From positions 295,680 through 359,679 of the forward strand of contig NZ_JTGN01000008.1 of NCBI RefSeq assembly GCF_000797495.1: a DNA stretch of 64,000 bases, given 5' to 3'. The notes under the pieces were generated by a model. The model was not told the origin of the DNA. It ran no database searches and worked only from the letters and a program-made list of their open reading frames with translations. Both the position numbers and the translations under genes were made by a program. The number at the start of each line of letters is the position of its first letter. Position 1 is the stretch's first letter. Positions 34,078 to 42,246 of this stretch are shown here, one piece after another. The stretch comes from Robinsoniella peoriensis (GTDB taxonomy: Bacteria; Bacillota; Clostridia; Lachnospirales; Lachnospiraceae).

Positions 34078-34130
34078 CTAATAAAATATTAGAAAAACCT
34101 ATTGACAGATCTATAAAGAAGTGATATATT
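34078..34130 (+). promoter_or_regulatory. Operator and strong promoter for antirepressor operon
   Basis: CTAATA-AAA-TATTAG (34078-34092) precedes TTGACA (34102-34107) and TATATT (34125-34130) with a 17-base spacer. It is the start of the rightward operon beginning with the 34483 gene. Confidence 0.7.
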
Positions 34131-34482
34131 ATATACAACAAAAGGAAATAAGAAAAGCCGGTTACACCGACCAAAGTAGTTACCGACTTTTCACCATAGT
34201 ACTTCAAAAGCACTGACATTATTCTAATACATTTTTATTCGCTTTTCAAGTGCATTCGCGCAAATTTTCCCGATGTTATTTAAGCAACAATTATGTTGAT
34301 CCTTGAAAATTAAATAGTTGTCACCGTGAACTATACGAATCATCTACCTAGCCAACAAGTGGATAGTGCCACAGGGAGTGATAAGAATACCTGGAAGCAA
34401 AAGCGAATAAAGCGAGAAAGCAGCCAGTGGAATCATAACGGAAGGACAATGTCAAAATATAAAATAAGAAAGGAAAATATTA
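34131..34482 (+). promoter_or_regulatory. Long leader upstream of 34483
   Basis: About 350 bases without a convincing gene (a 60-codon frame at 34326 has no ribosome site). It holds GGTTACACCGACC and AGTAGTTACCGACTTTT, which resemble the GCTACCGCACTTTG segment of the cassette leaders, and CCTTGAAAATTAAATAG at 34301-34317. Attenuation is possible. Confidence 0.4.
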
Positions 34483-35373
34483 TTGAAAGAAATAGATTTA
34501 ATAAATAATGAAGATTTGCGGAATCAGTGCATTGATCATTATGAGGTACTGGAAAAGGTAAAAGAGTTGCTTCTTATTCCGGGTACTGATTTCATGAGCG
34601 TTAAACAAGTGGCTGATTATTATGAGGTCGGAGAATCTAGCATAAGAATGCTATATGCAGACAAAACTCACAAAAAAGAGTTTGACAGCGACGGTGTTTG
34701 CCTTAAAAGTTACAAAGATTTTCTAAAGTCAAGTAAGTTGACATTAGAAATGAAAAAGGGCAAAGCTGTGTTTAGTGATGGGGATGAATTGTTTGAAGTG
34801 CCAATGAGAGGGATAAGAGTATTCCCGCGCCGTGCAATTCTCCGCATAGGAATGCTGCTGAGAGATTCAGAGATTGCAAAAGAGGTCAGAACGGCTCTAC
34901 TAAATATAGAAGAAAAGACTTCAGACGAAACCAAAATTGCAGACATCACCGAAGAACAGCAACTTGCTTTATCCGTTGGCATGGCTTACGCAAGCGGGAA
35001 TCCGGACGCAATCATAATGGCAACTGGTAAAATGATGGATTTCAAGAACAGACACATAAACACTCTTGAACAGGACAACAAAGCATTAGCTGGTGAAATC
35101 CTGGAATGGAAAGACAGAAGTAAGCTGAACGCGGGAATAAGAAAGCTGTCAGCGGTCACACGAGTTCCATTTAAAGATCTATGGGTTAAGCTTTACAAGA
35201 ACCTGCAATATAAATATGGTATTGATCTAAAGAGTCGTAACGGTGGCAAAAAGCCGTACATTGCGAACATTAAGGAAGAAGAGTGGGACAAGGTTCTAAA
35301 GTCTTTCAGTGCAATGTGTAAAGCCTATGGACAATCACCGGCAAATATGTTTCAGCAAACGTTATCGGTTTAA
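34483..35373 (+). CDS. Phage antirepressor-like regulator
   Basis: 296 aa from TTG at 34483 with AAAGGAAAA upstream. N-terminal helices with SVKQVADYYEVGESSIRMLYADKTHK read as a helix-turn-helix. A middle part (VPMRGIRVFPRRAILRIGMLLRDSEIAKEVRTALLNIEE) is typical of phage regulators of the Rha/BRO-associated type. A C-terminal domain near residues 215-290 resembles the DNA-binding tail of antirepressors. First gene of the operon from the 34102 promoter. Confidence 0.65.
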   Translation: MKEIDLINNEDLRNQCIDHYEVLEKVKELLLIPGTDFMSVKQVADYYEVGESSIRMLYADKTHKKEFDSDGVCLKSYKDFLKSSKLTLEMKKGKAVFSDGDELFEVPMRGIRVFPRRAILRIGMLLRDSEIAKEVRTALLNIEEKTSDETKIADITEEQQLALSVGMAYASGNPDAIIMATGKMMDFKNRHINTLEQDNKALAGEILEWKDRSKLNAGIRKLSAVTRVPFKDLWVKLYKNLQYKYGIDLKSRNGGKKPYIANIKEEEWDKVLKSFSAMCKAYGQSPANMFQQTLSV

Positions 35374-35437
35374 GTGAATCCCGCTACTTAGATTACATAA
35401 ATAAGAGAACAACGAGAAATTGAAAGGAATGAAAAAT

Positions 35438-36199
35438 ATGGAAAATGAAACTAAAGAAATTCGATTTTATAATGATACTCTTTTAGGAGTGAAAACAGAA
35501 GATGGAAGAATTTGGCTTGCAATCTCACATAGTTGTAAACAAATTGGTTTTGATGAAAGAAGAACTAAACAACAAGGCGAAAAAATAAGGTCGGACAAAA
35601 TTTTATCTAAAGGGGTCGGAAAATTCGGACTCCTCACGAATGGTGGTAAACAAGAAGTATATTGTTTAGAAGAACGTTTCGTGCCTTTATGGTTAGCAAA
35701 AATTACGCTTACAAAGAAAATGCAAGAAGATATACCTGATGTATTTGATAAATTGGAAAAATACCAATTGGAAGCTGCAGGCGTGTTACACAAGGCGTTT
35801 TACGAGACGGAGGAACAGAAAGAGCAATTTCACGAAAGGTTTGATCTTCAGGGGGAAATAGTTGATATGAAAGAAACTCTAAAGATTCAAACTATACAGA
35901 TCAATTCAATGGAAACAATCATTGAAAAACAAAGTGAGAAAATGGAGTCGTTAATCGATAACATGACACTGTCCACCCGGCAGCAAGAAAAAATCCTGAG
36001 AGCCGGTAGAGAACGCGTAAACCTTTTACTCGGCGGTGCTCATTCTACGGAATACAAGAAAAAGGCAAGAACATACCTCGCTAACCTATGGAACAATCTA
36101 AAAGCGGATTTACATTGTGGCAGCAGCTACAAAGATCTGAATCCCAAAGATTTTAACATAGCATTGGATTACATAGGAGGTTGGGAATATAACGATTAA
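35438..36199 (+). CDS. P22 Ant-like antirepressor with ORF6C domain
   Basis: 253 aa from ATG at 35438 (AAAGGA 9 bases upstream; earlier in-frame starts are too close to that site). Residues 1-110 are a P22 antirepressor N domain: IRFYNDTLLGVKTEDGRIWL and a VYCLEERFVPLWLAKI segment. Coiled coil occupies 110-185. Residues 185-253 are ORF6C-like with LLGGAHSTEYKKKARTYLANLWNNLKADLHCGSYK-type spacing and ALDYIGGWE. Expected to bind and inactivate a phage repressor on induction. Confidence 0.8.
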   Translation: MENETKEIRFYNDTLLGVKTEDGRIWLAISHSCKQIGFDERRTKQQGEKIRSDKILSKGVGKFGLLTNGGKQEVYCLEERFVPLWLAKITLTKKMQEDIPDVFDKLEKYQLEAAGVLHKAFYETEEQKEQFHERFDLQGEIVDMKETLKIQTIQINSMETIIEKQSEKMESLIDNMTLSTRQQEKILRAGRERVNLLLGGAHSTEYKKKARTYLANLWNNLKADLHCGSSYKDLNPKDFNIALDYIGGWEYND

Positions 36200-36202
36200 C
36201 TA

Positions 36203-36229
36203 GGAGCGCTGATAGGCTCTTTTTTTATT
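36203..36229 (+). terminator. Terminator after antirepressor operon
   Basis: GGAGC/GCTCT stem followed by seven T, directly after the 36199 stop. Confidence 0.75.
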
Positions 36230-36628
36230 GCTTACCATGCAGGCGAATAAATAACCCGGACAGCTGGGTACAAGTAGGATATACGCGAACGCACAGAGCA
36301 TAAAACAAAGGCAAGAAATAAATGTTTCGCTTGTATGATTAGGTAATAAAAACAATTGTTAAGGAAATATAAAAGCACCTAGTTTTCACCAGATGCTTTT
36401 TAGAAAATAAAACTTTTTAGTATATATCAGCAAGCCCAATATATACACATAGAATATTTATATACATTAGTATATGTTATTTATATCTTTGTTATACTGT
36501 AGTATATGCTATTTGTCAATAAAAAGTTCTAACATTGCTTGATTTATTTAAAATAAATCTTCTGATCACCGCACCCGGTCGGGAAATACCGGGGACATAA
36601 AAATAATTGTTTCAAGGGAGGAATAGAA
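36230..36628. other. Gene-poor spacer with hairpin and AT-rich repeats
   Basis: No gene found. A GCACCTAG/CCAGATGC hairpin with flanking A and T runs (36371-36402) could end transcripts from either side. TAGTATATGTTATTT and TAGTATATGCTATTT repeat at about 36468 and 36502 and may belong to promoters of the following small genes. Confidence 0.4.
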
Positions 36629-36775
36629 ATGATTGGCAAATTGACAAAAGAAAGCGTTGAATTATTGTTAGAATCAATTATAGATGCCGTAGAATCAACA
36701 GACGATAGAGAAATACAATTTGAAATGGTAAAGACTATTTTGGAAGGTGAAGGAATTGTGGAAATAATATCATAA
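36629..36775 (+). CDS. Small acidic protein, unknown
   Basis: 48 aa from ATG at 36629 with GGGAGGAAT upstream. Helical and acidic (KESVELLLESIIDAVES). First of a string of small early genes. Confidence 0.55.
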   Translation: MIGKLTKESVELLLESIIDAVESTDDREIQFEMVKTILEGEGIVEIIS

Positions 36776-36820
36776 ACATAAAGAACCAATAAAATGAATC
36801 TTTAATAAGGGGGAATATAT

Positions 36821-36976
36821 ATGATATGTATGACAGTAAATTACATGGAGCAAGTAATAGAAACAAACAGCGACAGCGGAAAAGAAACCCGTATGGAAAT
36901 CACACATGTGGATTCGGATGACTTTGAAAATCTGATAGTTAAGCTGCAGAAAATCATGGTTACTGATCAGTTGTAA
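36821..36976 (+). CDS. Small protein, unknown
   Basis: 51 aa from ATG at 36821 with AAGGGGGAAT upstream. Beta then helix, acidic. Function unknown. Confidence 0.5.
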   Translation: MICMTVNYMEQVIETNSDSGKETRMEITHVDSDDFENLIVKLQKIMVTDQL

Positions 36977-36998
36977 TTTTGGAAAAGGGGGACATAAT

Positions 36999-37331
36999 AT
37001 GGAATTTGAAAAGGCAACATATAGCTATAAAGCTATAGAGGAATGTATAACGGCAATCAAAAATCTATCTTTTACAATAAAATACAGATCGCAACATGGT
37101 TCATACCTGTTTGAAGTTAAAAGAGTATATGATCTTTGTTACGACAAAACAAAATGTATGTTGTTTGATACAGATTATAGCCCGTGGAAAGACTATTTGA
37201 CAGCTTGGAACCAGAAATGTACAAAGAAAGACCTAGATGCTAGCCTTAGAAGGGCAATAAATTATCTTCAATATGAAATTTTAGCAATAAAGGCAAGTAT
37301 GGCTTGCGGAGAAGTTAACAGTATAGAATAA
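36999..37331 (+). CDS. Small protein, unknown
   Basis: 110 aa from ATG at 36999 with AAGGGGGAC upstream. Helical and basic with a central aromatic segment (MLFDTDYSPWKDYLTAWNQKC). No family recognised. Confidence 0.55.
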   Translation: MEFEKATYSYKAIEECITAIKNLSFTIKYRSQHGSYLFEVKRVYDLCYDKTKCMLFDTDYSPWKDYLTAWNQKCTKKDLDASLRRAINYLQYEILAIKASMACGEVNSIE

Positions 37332-37353
37332 AAATTCAAAAGGAGTGATAATC

Positions 37354-37698
37354 ATGAAGAATAAAAAATATACAGTAGCAATATTAATACTAGCCGTAAT
37401 AGCGCTCATTATTTTATCATCATTTCCAGTCCAGGCAAAGAAAAGCAATACAAGGACTACCACTGGAAGGTACTATGATTACATGACAATCGTAACAAAG
37501 GACGGACACGAATGGTCGCTTTCAGACAAGCAATCAAAGAGAAACCCGTATATGAGATGGGATAAAATACATAAAGTGTACAAGGGAAAGTTCAAAAATG
37601 GGCAGAAAGTTAAAGACGTAATCTATACTAGCAAAACTAAAAAGAAATCTGTTGATCGGATTATTTCAGTCAGAATAGCAAAGGTGAAACACTCATGA
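37354..37698 (+). CDS. Secreted small basic protein
   Basis: 114 aa from ATG at 37354 with AAGGAGTGAT upstream. Residues 1-28 are a clear Sec signal peptide: basic KNKK, about 18 hydrophobic residues, then SFPVQA with a probable cut after Ala. The mature part is basic and beta-rich (Thr/Lys/Tyr), about 85 residues. Exported after cleavage. It overlaps the next gene by 4 bases. Could alter the lysogen's surface, but the function is unknown. Confidence 0.65.
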   Translation: MKNKKYTVAILILAVIALIILSSFPVQAKKSNTRTTTGRYYDYMTIVTKDGHEWSLSDKQSKRNPYMRWDKIHKVYKGKFKNGQKVKDVIYTSKTKKKSVDRIISVRIAKVKHS

Positions 37699-37937
37699 CA
37701 AATGAAGAGAAAAAGAAATGTGAGAAATTAATGGAATATGGGATTCGGATAGGGAAAGAATCTCAAGAAGAATACGCTTTATATGAAGAGTATGTAAAGC
37801 AGAATGAAGAAGTGAAAGCTGCTTTAGAACAGAGAAAAGCAGACCAGCATTATGGGGAAATAGTGGGGATAGGGCAAGTTCTCGCTTCACTGGGTTTTCA
37901 ACATGAAAAAATGAAACAACTTTACAAATTGATATAA
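37695..37937 (+). CDS. Small acidic helical protein, unknown
   Basis: 80 aa from ATG at 37695, coupled to the previous stop (ATGA). Glu/Lys-rich helices (EEYALYEEYVKQNEEVKAALEQRKAD). Unknown. Confidence 0.55.
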   Translation: MTNEEKKKCEKLMEYGIRIGKESQEEYALYEEYVKQNEEVKAALEQRKADQHYGEIVGIGQVLASLGFQHEKMKQLYKLI

Positions 37938-37951
37938 GGGAGAAAAGAAAA

Positions 37952-38269
37952 ATGGACATAGCAGCAGAATACGATTACTATACATTGGATCAAGCCAGGG
38001 AGATCTTGCAGCAACAGCGCCATCATGAGTGGTTAGTTACCCAGAAGAAACTTCAAAGAATTAAAAGAAAGCAAAGGCAGCGTAAAATATATTATGCAAA
38101 ACAAAAACTATTAGCAGCATTAGTTCTTTTCATCGGGCTAGTGGCTGCTATTTTATTACCCGGAACAGAGGGGTTGACCTTGGCTGCATTCTTATGGATC
38201 ATGGGCATTCCCTTTTTGCACAGTAAGAAAAAATGGCTTGTTAATGAATACGGGGAAGAATGCAAATAA
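37952..38269 (+). CDS. Small membrane protein with coiled N terminus
   Basis: 105 aa from ATG at 37952 with AGGGAGAA upstream. Residues 1-48 are basic helix; residues 52-88 form one or two membrane spans (LLAALVLFIGLVAAILLPG and AAFLWIMGIPFL). Unknown function; might be holin-like in shape, but it sits in the early region. Confidence 0.55.
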   Translation: MDIAAEYDYYTLDQAREILQQQRHHEWLVTQKKLQRIKRKQRQRKIYYAKQKLLAALVLFIGLVAAILLPGTEGLTLAAFLWIMGIPFLHSKKKWLVNEYGEECK

Positions 38270-38472
38270 CTCATTTTTTATGTCGATCTAAGATATGGCT
38301 TTGCCTTGTTACTTATTGTGCATAAATTACTAATAAATATAATAATATTTAATTAATTATTAAATTTTATAATTCGTGTGTGACTTTAAAAATTTGAGGG
38401 AATGCTCATAATAAATGGCTGAATTAATGAGAGGAGTGTGATATAATGTTACAAAAGCAGGGAGGAATCGAC
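38270..38472. other. AT-rich spacer before the PIN-nuclease gene
   Basis: Very AT-rich and without a gene. It presumably holds the promoter of the next three genes; no clear -35/-10 pair could be fixed. Confidence 0.3.
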
Positions 38473-40536
38473 ATGAACAATAAAAATGCGCTTATTGCGT
38501 TAGCATATATAAAGGAAAGTCCTAATCCACTAACTGTATTTTGTAATTATATAATTATTTGCCTCAATAAAGGAAAAAATTATAAATTGAGACATGATGA
38601 GATTGCGAAAGACATTGAAAAAGAATTTGGGCTTAAAATGCCGCATCATATGATTAAAATGTGTTGTCGTATATTATGTAATGAAAAAAGGATTGTTAGA
38701 TTACAGAATGGTGCGGGTTATGAATTAAAAGATTTTTCTTTTGATATGAATGAATTTGATATGAAACGAGATGCATTCATGAATAAGGAAAAATTGCTTA
38801 TAAATGGTCTTATGTCATATGCTGAGGATTATAATCGTAAGTGGACTTACGATGAAACTAGAGAATATTTGACTAATTTTTTGGTTATGCAGGGAAATGC
38901 AGCAAATATATTTGAAAAAAGGAATATGAAAAGCATTGAATCCGAAAAGTTTGTACCTCCTGAATGGTACATTGGTAAATATGTTTCAGAATTATTAGAA
39001 AATAATAACGATGAAAGAACTAAATATTTATCGGATATAATTAACGGACTAATGATATATATAGGTGTATATGAAACGCAGGACTATACACAGGATAGAG
39101 AACAAAAGTTTAAGGGAACAACTTTTTTTGTTGACACTAAATTACTTTTGCGCCTAATGGGGTATTCATGGAAATTAGAAGTAGAGTCTGCTCAGGAATT
39201 TGCAAATCTTATCGAAAAAGAATATGGCGGGAATATATGTGTATTTGAACATACTATTGGAGAAGTAGAGTCGGCATTATATAATGCAGCGGAAAGTCTG
39301 AAACGTAGAGAAGAAATTTATGACTATGAATTAAGAATATATAGCACGCTTAATGAGTGCAACGAATTTGATTTTAAAATATTTGCGCAGACAGTACGTC
39401 AAACTATCACAGATAAATTACATTTTAAAATCCAGGATATAACGGATTGGAGCCAAGACTCGAGTCGTACAAATCATCTTGACAATACAAAATTGAAAGA
39501 ATTTATAAAAAGTAGACATCCAATGTGGAAAGACAGAGCTATAGATAATGATGTAAAGACAATAAATTATATTAATATTTTACGCAAAGGTGATTATTCT
39601 GCGAAATACGGAGGAAAAAGAAAACTTCCGGTATTTATTACTTCAAATACTCCATTGGTTTGGGATGTAAGAGAATATATTCAGATACATGGAGATGAAG
39701 ATAAAGGAGTTGCAGGTTGGAAGGTAAATGCACTTCCAATCATATCAGATAATATGTTAATGTGTAGATTATGGGTTCCCAAAGCGCAGAATTTGTCATC
39801 TTTACCTACTATGACTTTGGCACGAAATGCTTATGCTGCTCAACAAACGAACTCAGTTTTTTTTGATAAAATGAAAAGAACTGCTAAGGAATTACAAAAA
39901 AAACATCCTAATATTGATGTTATAGATATTTCTGATATTAGACGAGAAAAGCTAGAGGAGATTTTAGTAAAAAAAGTTGCAGGTGATTTAGAGGAAATTA
40001 CGACTGAGGTTCTAGCAATAACAATTGATGAATTAGTAACTTTTGAAGCAGAGAAACTTAATAAGGATATGGAGAACTGGAAGGAGCAGAATAGTAGCAA
40101 GACAGTTATCATTCAAAGGCAAAAAGAGCAAATTATTAGATCAGCTGTTCAAAGATATAAAGATAAAATAGGAACAGGCAAATTGCTGATACAAGGGGCT
40201 GAATTGTTTTGGCTTTGGGGTGTGCTGATTTTTGGGATTTTAGCACTTGCATTACCAAAACTAAAAGGAGTATCAATGCTAAAGGATTTGCCATATTTTG
40301 GATTGGGTTATATAGTACTATATTTATTAATAAAGATTGTTGAAAAGATATTTTATAAACAGAGTGTTAATCAGAAAATTATCGAAAAAGTTGTGATGTA
40401 CGTATGGGGTAAATATTCAAAACGTGTAAAGTTTACATTAGTAGGGTTAGAAGTGGATTATACAAATGAAATATTACAAGCTTGTATTGAAGAAACCCCC
40501 TTGTTTTTTTATTATCAGAAATATTGCAACATATAA
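38473..40536 (+). CDS. Membrane-anchored PIN-like nuclease, candidate defence effector
   Basis: 687 aa from ATG at 38473 (GGGAGGAAT upstream; ATG 38446 nine codons earlier also has a GAGGAG site). N-terminal winged-helix-like domain (residues 1-75). A PIN-like core follows: FFVDTKLLLRLMG (Asp221), an acidic residue in VFEHTIGEVES, DNDVKTINYI, and VFITSNTPLVWD near residue 390. A helical stalk then leads to two membrane spans (about 575-595 and 610-630) and a cytosolic tail. The PIN assignment rests on these strands. It may cleave RNA when triggered at the membrane. Grouped with the two following genes. Confidence 0.6.
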   Translation: MNNKNALIALAYIKESPNPLTVFCNYIIICLNKGKNYKLRHDEIAKDIEKEFGLKMPHHMIKMCCRILCNEKRIVRLQNGAGYELKDFSFDMNEFDMKRDAFMNKEKLLINGLMSYAEDYNRKWTYDETREYLTNFLVMQGNAANIFEKRNMKSIESEKFVPPEWYIGKYVSELLENNNDERTKYLSDIINGLMIYIGVYETQDYTQDREQKFKGTTFFVDTKLLLRLMGYSWKLEVESAQEFANLIEKEYGGNICVFEHTIGEVESALYNAAESLKRREEIYDYELRIYSTLNECNEFDFKIFAQTVRQTITDKLHFKIQDITDWSQDSSRTNHLDNTKLKEFIKSRHPMWKDRAIDNDVKTINYINILRKGDYSAKYGGKRKLPVFITSNTPLVWDVREYIQIHGDEDKGVAGWKVNALPIISDNMLMCRLWVPKAQNLSSLPTMTLARNAYAAQQTNSVFFDKMKRTAKELQKKHPNIDVIDISDIRREKLEEILVKKVAGDLEEITTEVLAITIDELVTFEAEKLNKDMENWKEQNSSKTVIIQRQKEQIIRSAVQRYKDKIGTGKLLIQGAELFWLWGVLIFGILALALPKLKGVSMLKDLPYFGLGYIVLYLLIKIVEKIFYKQSVNQKIIEKVVMYVWGKYSKRVKFTLVGLEVDYTNEILQACIEETPLFFYYQKYCNI

Positions 40537-40604
40537 TTATGAGACATGGTTCGTGTTGTGATGTTTAATTTGAGAATAAAAACTATATTTTATGGGGGTC
40601 ATGT

Positions 40605-40979
40605 ATGAAAAGAGATATGGAATTAGTAAGAAAAATATTGTTTGAGATTGAAAACAGTATTGACAATGTTGCTGAATATAATCTTAAGATTCAAGGGTAT
40701 TCAGTGGAACAGATTGCTTATCATTGTGCAATATTATATGAAGGAGGTTATATATTTGATTATGAAGGAGATTATGGTAGTGATAACATAACCGGATTTG
40801 GAGTTGGAAGATTAACATGGGAGGGGCATGATTTTCTAGATAAAATAAGAGAAGATACTGTTTGGAATAAAACTAAAGAAACCATTGCGTCTAAGGGATT
40901 ACCATTTGTTTTTGATATTGTAAAGTCAGTTTCTTCAGGCATTATATCCGGATTGGTAAAAACAGCGATTCAAATTTAA
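40605..40979 (+). CDS. DUF2513-family protein
   Basis: 124 aa from ATG at 40605 with a weak GGGGG site. MKRDMELVRKILFEIE, the GYSVEQIAYHCAILYEGGYI helix pair and VGRLTWEGHDFLDKIRED match DUF2513, a winged-helix-like family of phages and genomic islands. The C terminus ends in a Gly/Ser-rich hydrophobic helix. Function unknown. Confidence 0.8.
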   Translation: MKRDMELVRKILFEIENSIDNVAEYNLKIQGYSVEQIAYHCAILYEGGYIFDYEGDYGSDNITGFGVGRLTWEGHDFLDKIREDTVWNKTKETIASKGLPFVFDIVKSVSSGIISGLVKTAIQI

Positions 40980-41020
40980 ATATATGTAAGTTGGTAAACT
41001 GGATATGAGAGGATGAGTGT

Positions 41021-41680
41021 ATGAATGAAGAATTAGCAAGAGAGTTAATAGACGTTGTTAGATCTAGTAATTCATTTCCGTGGGAAACTTGTATTAGTGC
41101 TTTAGCTTTGGTAGGATCTTGGATTGCAATCGCGTTAGTTTTTCAGGAGAAATATGAAAATAGTAGACCTTATGCCCAGGTTTCGTTTGAACTTCTTAGA
41201 AGCAGTCTTGCATGTGTAGTCATTCGCAATGTTGGGACTGTCCCTTTGACTATTAAGAGTTTGGTATTTAATGAGGATTTTATAAAGCAAATTGATGAGA
41301 GGAACAGAGGTGCATTTATAAATAAAGAGAATTTATCAGTGAATATTTTTCCTGGAAAGATGTGGGTACTGTGTTTAGGGGCTGCCACTCATCATATAAT
41401 GAATTATGAATCTAAAATTCTTCATGTTGATTATAAATATTCTAAAATAAATAAGAAAAGAATTTATAAAGAAGAAATAGATATTGATTTTGAGCAATAT
41501 AGGTATTTTATGGTTTACATTTCAGAAATAGATGAGTTGAGCAATGTTAATAAAGAAATCAATAAGAATTTAAAAAAGAATACTCAAGAATTAAAAGAGA
41601 TACATACAATTATAAATAATTATGTAACATTGGAAGATTCATTTATTAGAAGTATAATTGATAATGTAGCCGAAGATTGA
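41021..41680 (+). CDS. Membrane-anchored protein, unknown
   Basis: 219 aa from ATG at 41021 with GAGAGGATG upstream. One N-terminal span (ISALALVGSWIAIALVF, residues 25-43), then a beta domain of about 120 residues, and a C-terminal coiled coil. Third gene of the PIN/DUF2513 trio. Such anchored beta domains occur as sensors in immunity operons; that is only a suggestion. Confidence 0.55.
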   Translation: MNEELARELIDVVRSSNSFPWETCISALALVGSWIAIALVFQEKYENSRPYAQVSFELLRSSLACVVIRNVGTVPLTIKSLVFNEDFIKQIDERNRGAFINKENLSVNIFPGKMWVLCLGAATHHIMNYESKILHVDYKYSKINKKRIYKEEIDIDFEQYRYFMVYISEIDELSNVNKEINKNLKKNTQELKEIHTIINNYVTLEDSFIRSIIDNVAED

Positions 41681-41822
41681 ATTTAAATGCTGTAGCCATA
41701 GAAAAAATTCCTGAATCCATGCTCGAAGGAGTAATGAAAGTTTGGATATAGAAACTGAAAATAAAACTGTATAGGTTATAAGTTCAGTATAAGATTAAAG
41801 ATTGGTTACAAAGGAGAGATTA
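41681..41822. other. Short spacer, nothing recognised
   Basis: No gene or clear hairpin. A TATAAG-type box near 41780 might serve the next small genes. Confidence 0.3.
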
Positions 41823-41972
41823 ATGGAAGAATTTTTAAATATACCAGAGTTAACAGAGACTATCACAGAAGATATCTGTAACGTATATAAAGAGTTGCAG
41901 GATATTAAAGCAGTAGCAAGGCAATATTGTGTTCCTGTTAAGGAAGTAAAATTAATTTTAAATAATAATTAA
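41823..41972 (+). CDS. Small helical protein, possible HTH
   Basis: 49 aa from ATG at 41823 with AAAGGAGAG upstream. Contains IKAVARQYCVPVKEVKLILN, which looks like a minimal helix-turn-helix. Followed after 13 bases by the next small gene. Confidence 0.5.
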   Translation: MEEFLNIPELTETITEDICNVYKELQDIKAVARQYCVPVKEVKLILNNN

Positions 41973-41985
41973 GGAGGAATGGGTT

Positions 41986-42159
41986 ATGAGTGGGTTACTA
42001 GTATTTATTTGTGTTGTATGTTTAATTTATCAGGGAGTTAAAGAGGCTATGCAGCCAAGAAGAAAGGCTATACAAAAGTGGGATCTATATGAACAGGACT
42101 TGAGGAGATGTTCTAATGAGCAGATTGATAAGAACTGGACTAATGGTAAGTATTATTGA
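41986..42159 (+). CDS. Small N-terminally anchored protein
   Basis: 57 aa from ATG at 41986 with AAGGAGG at about 9 bases. One hydrophobic N-terminal span (about 15 residues), then a basic-acidic soluble tail. Unknown. Confidence 0.55.
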   Translation: MSGLLVFICVVCLIYQGVKEAMQPRRKAIQKWDLYEQDLRRCSNEQIDKNWTNGKYY

Positions 42160-42172
42160 TTAGTATGGGTAG

Positions 42173-42207
42173 AAGCTATTCACGATAAGCGGTGAGTAGC
42201 TTTTTTT
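42173..42207 (+). terminator. Terminator before recombinase gene
   Basis: GCTATTCAC/GTGAGTAGC stem, loop of about 8 bases, then seven T. Confidence 0.8.
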
Positions 42208-42246
42208 GTAATAATATAATTATCTAGCTATAAGGAGGAATATGTT

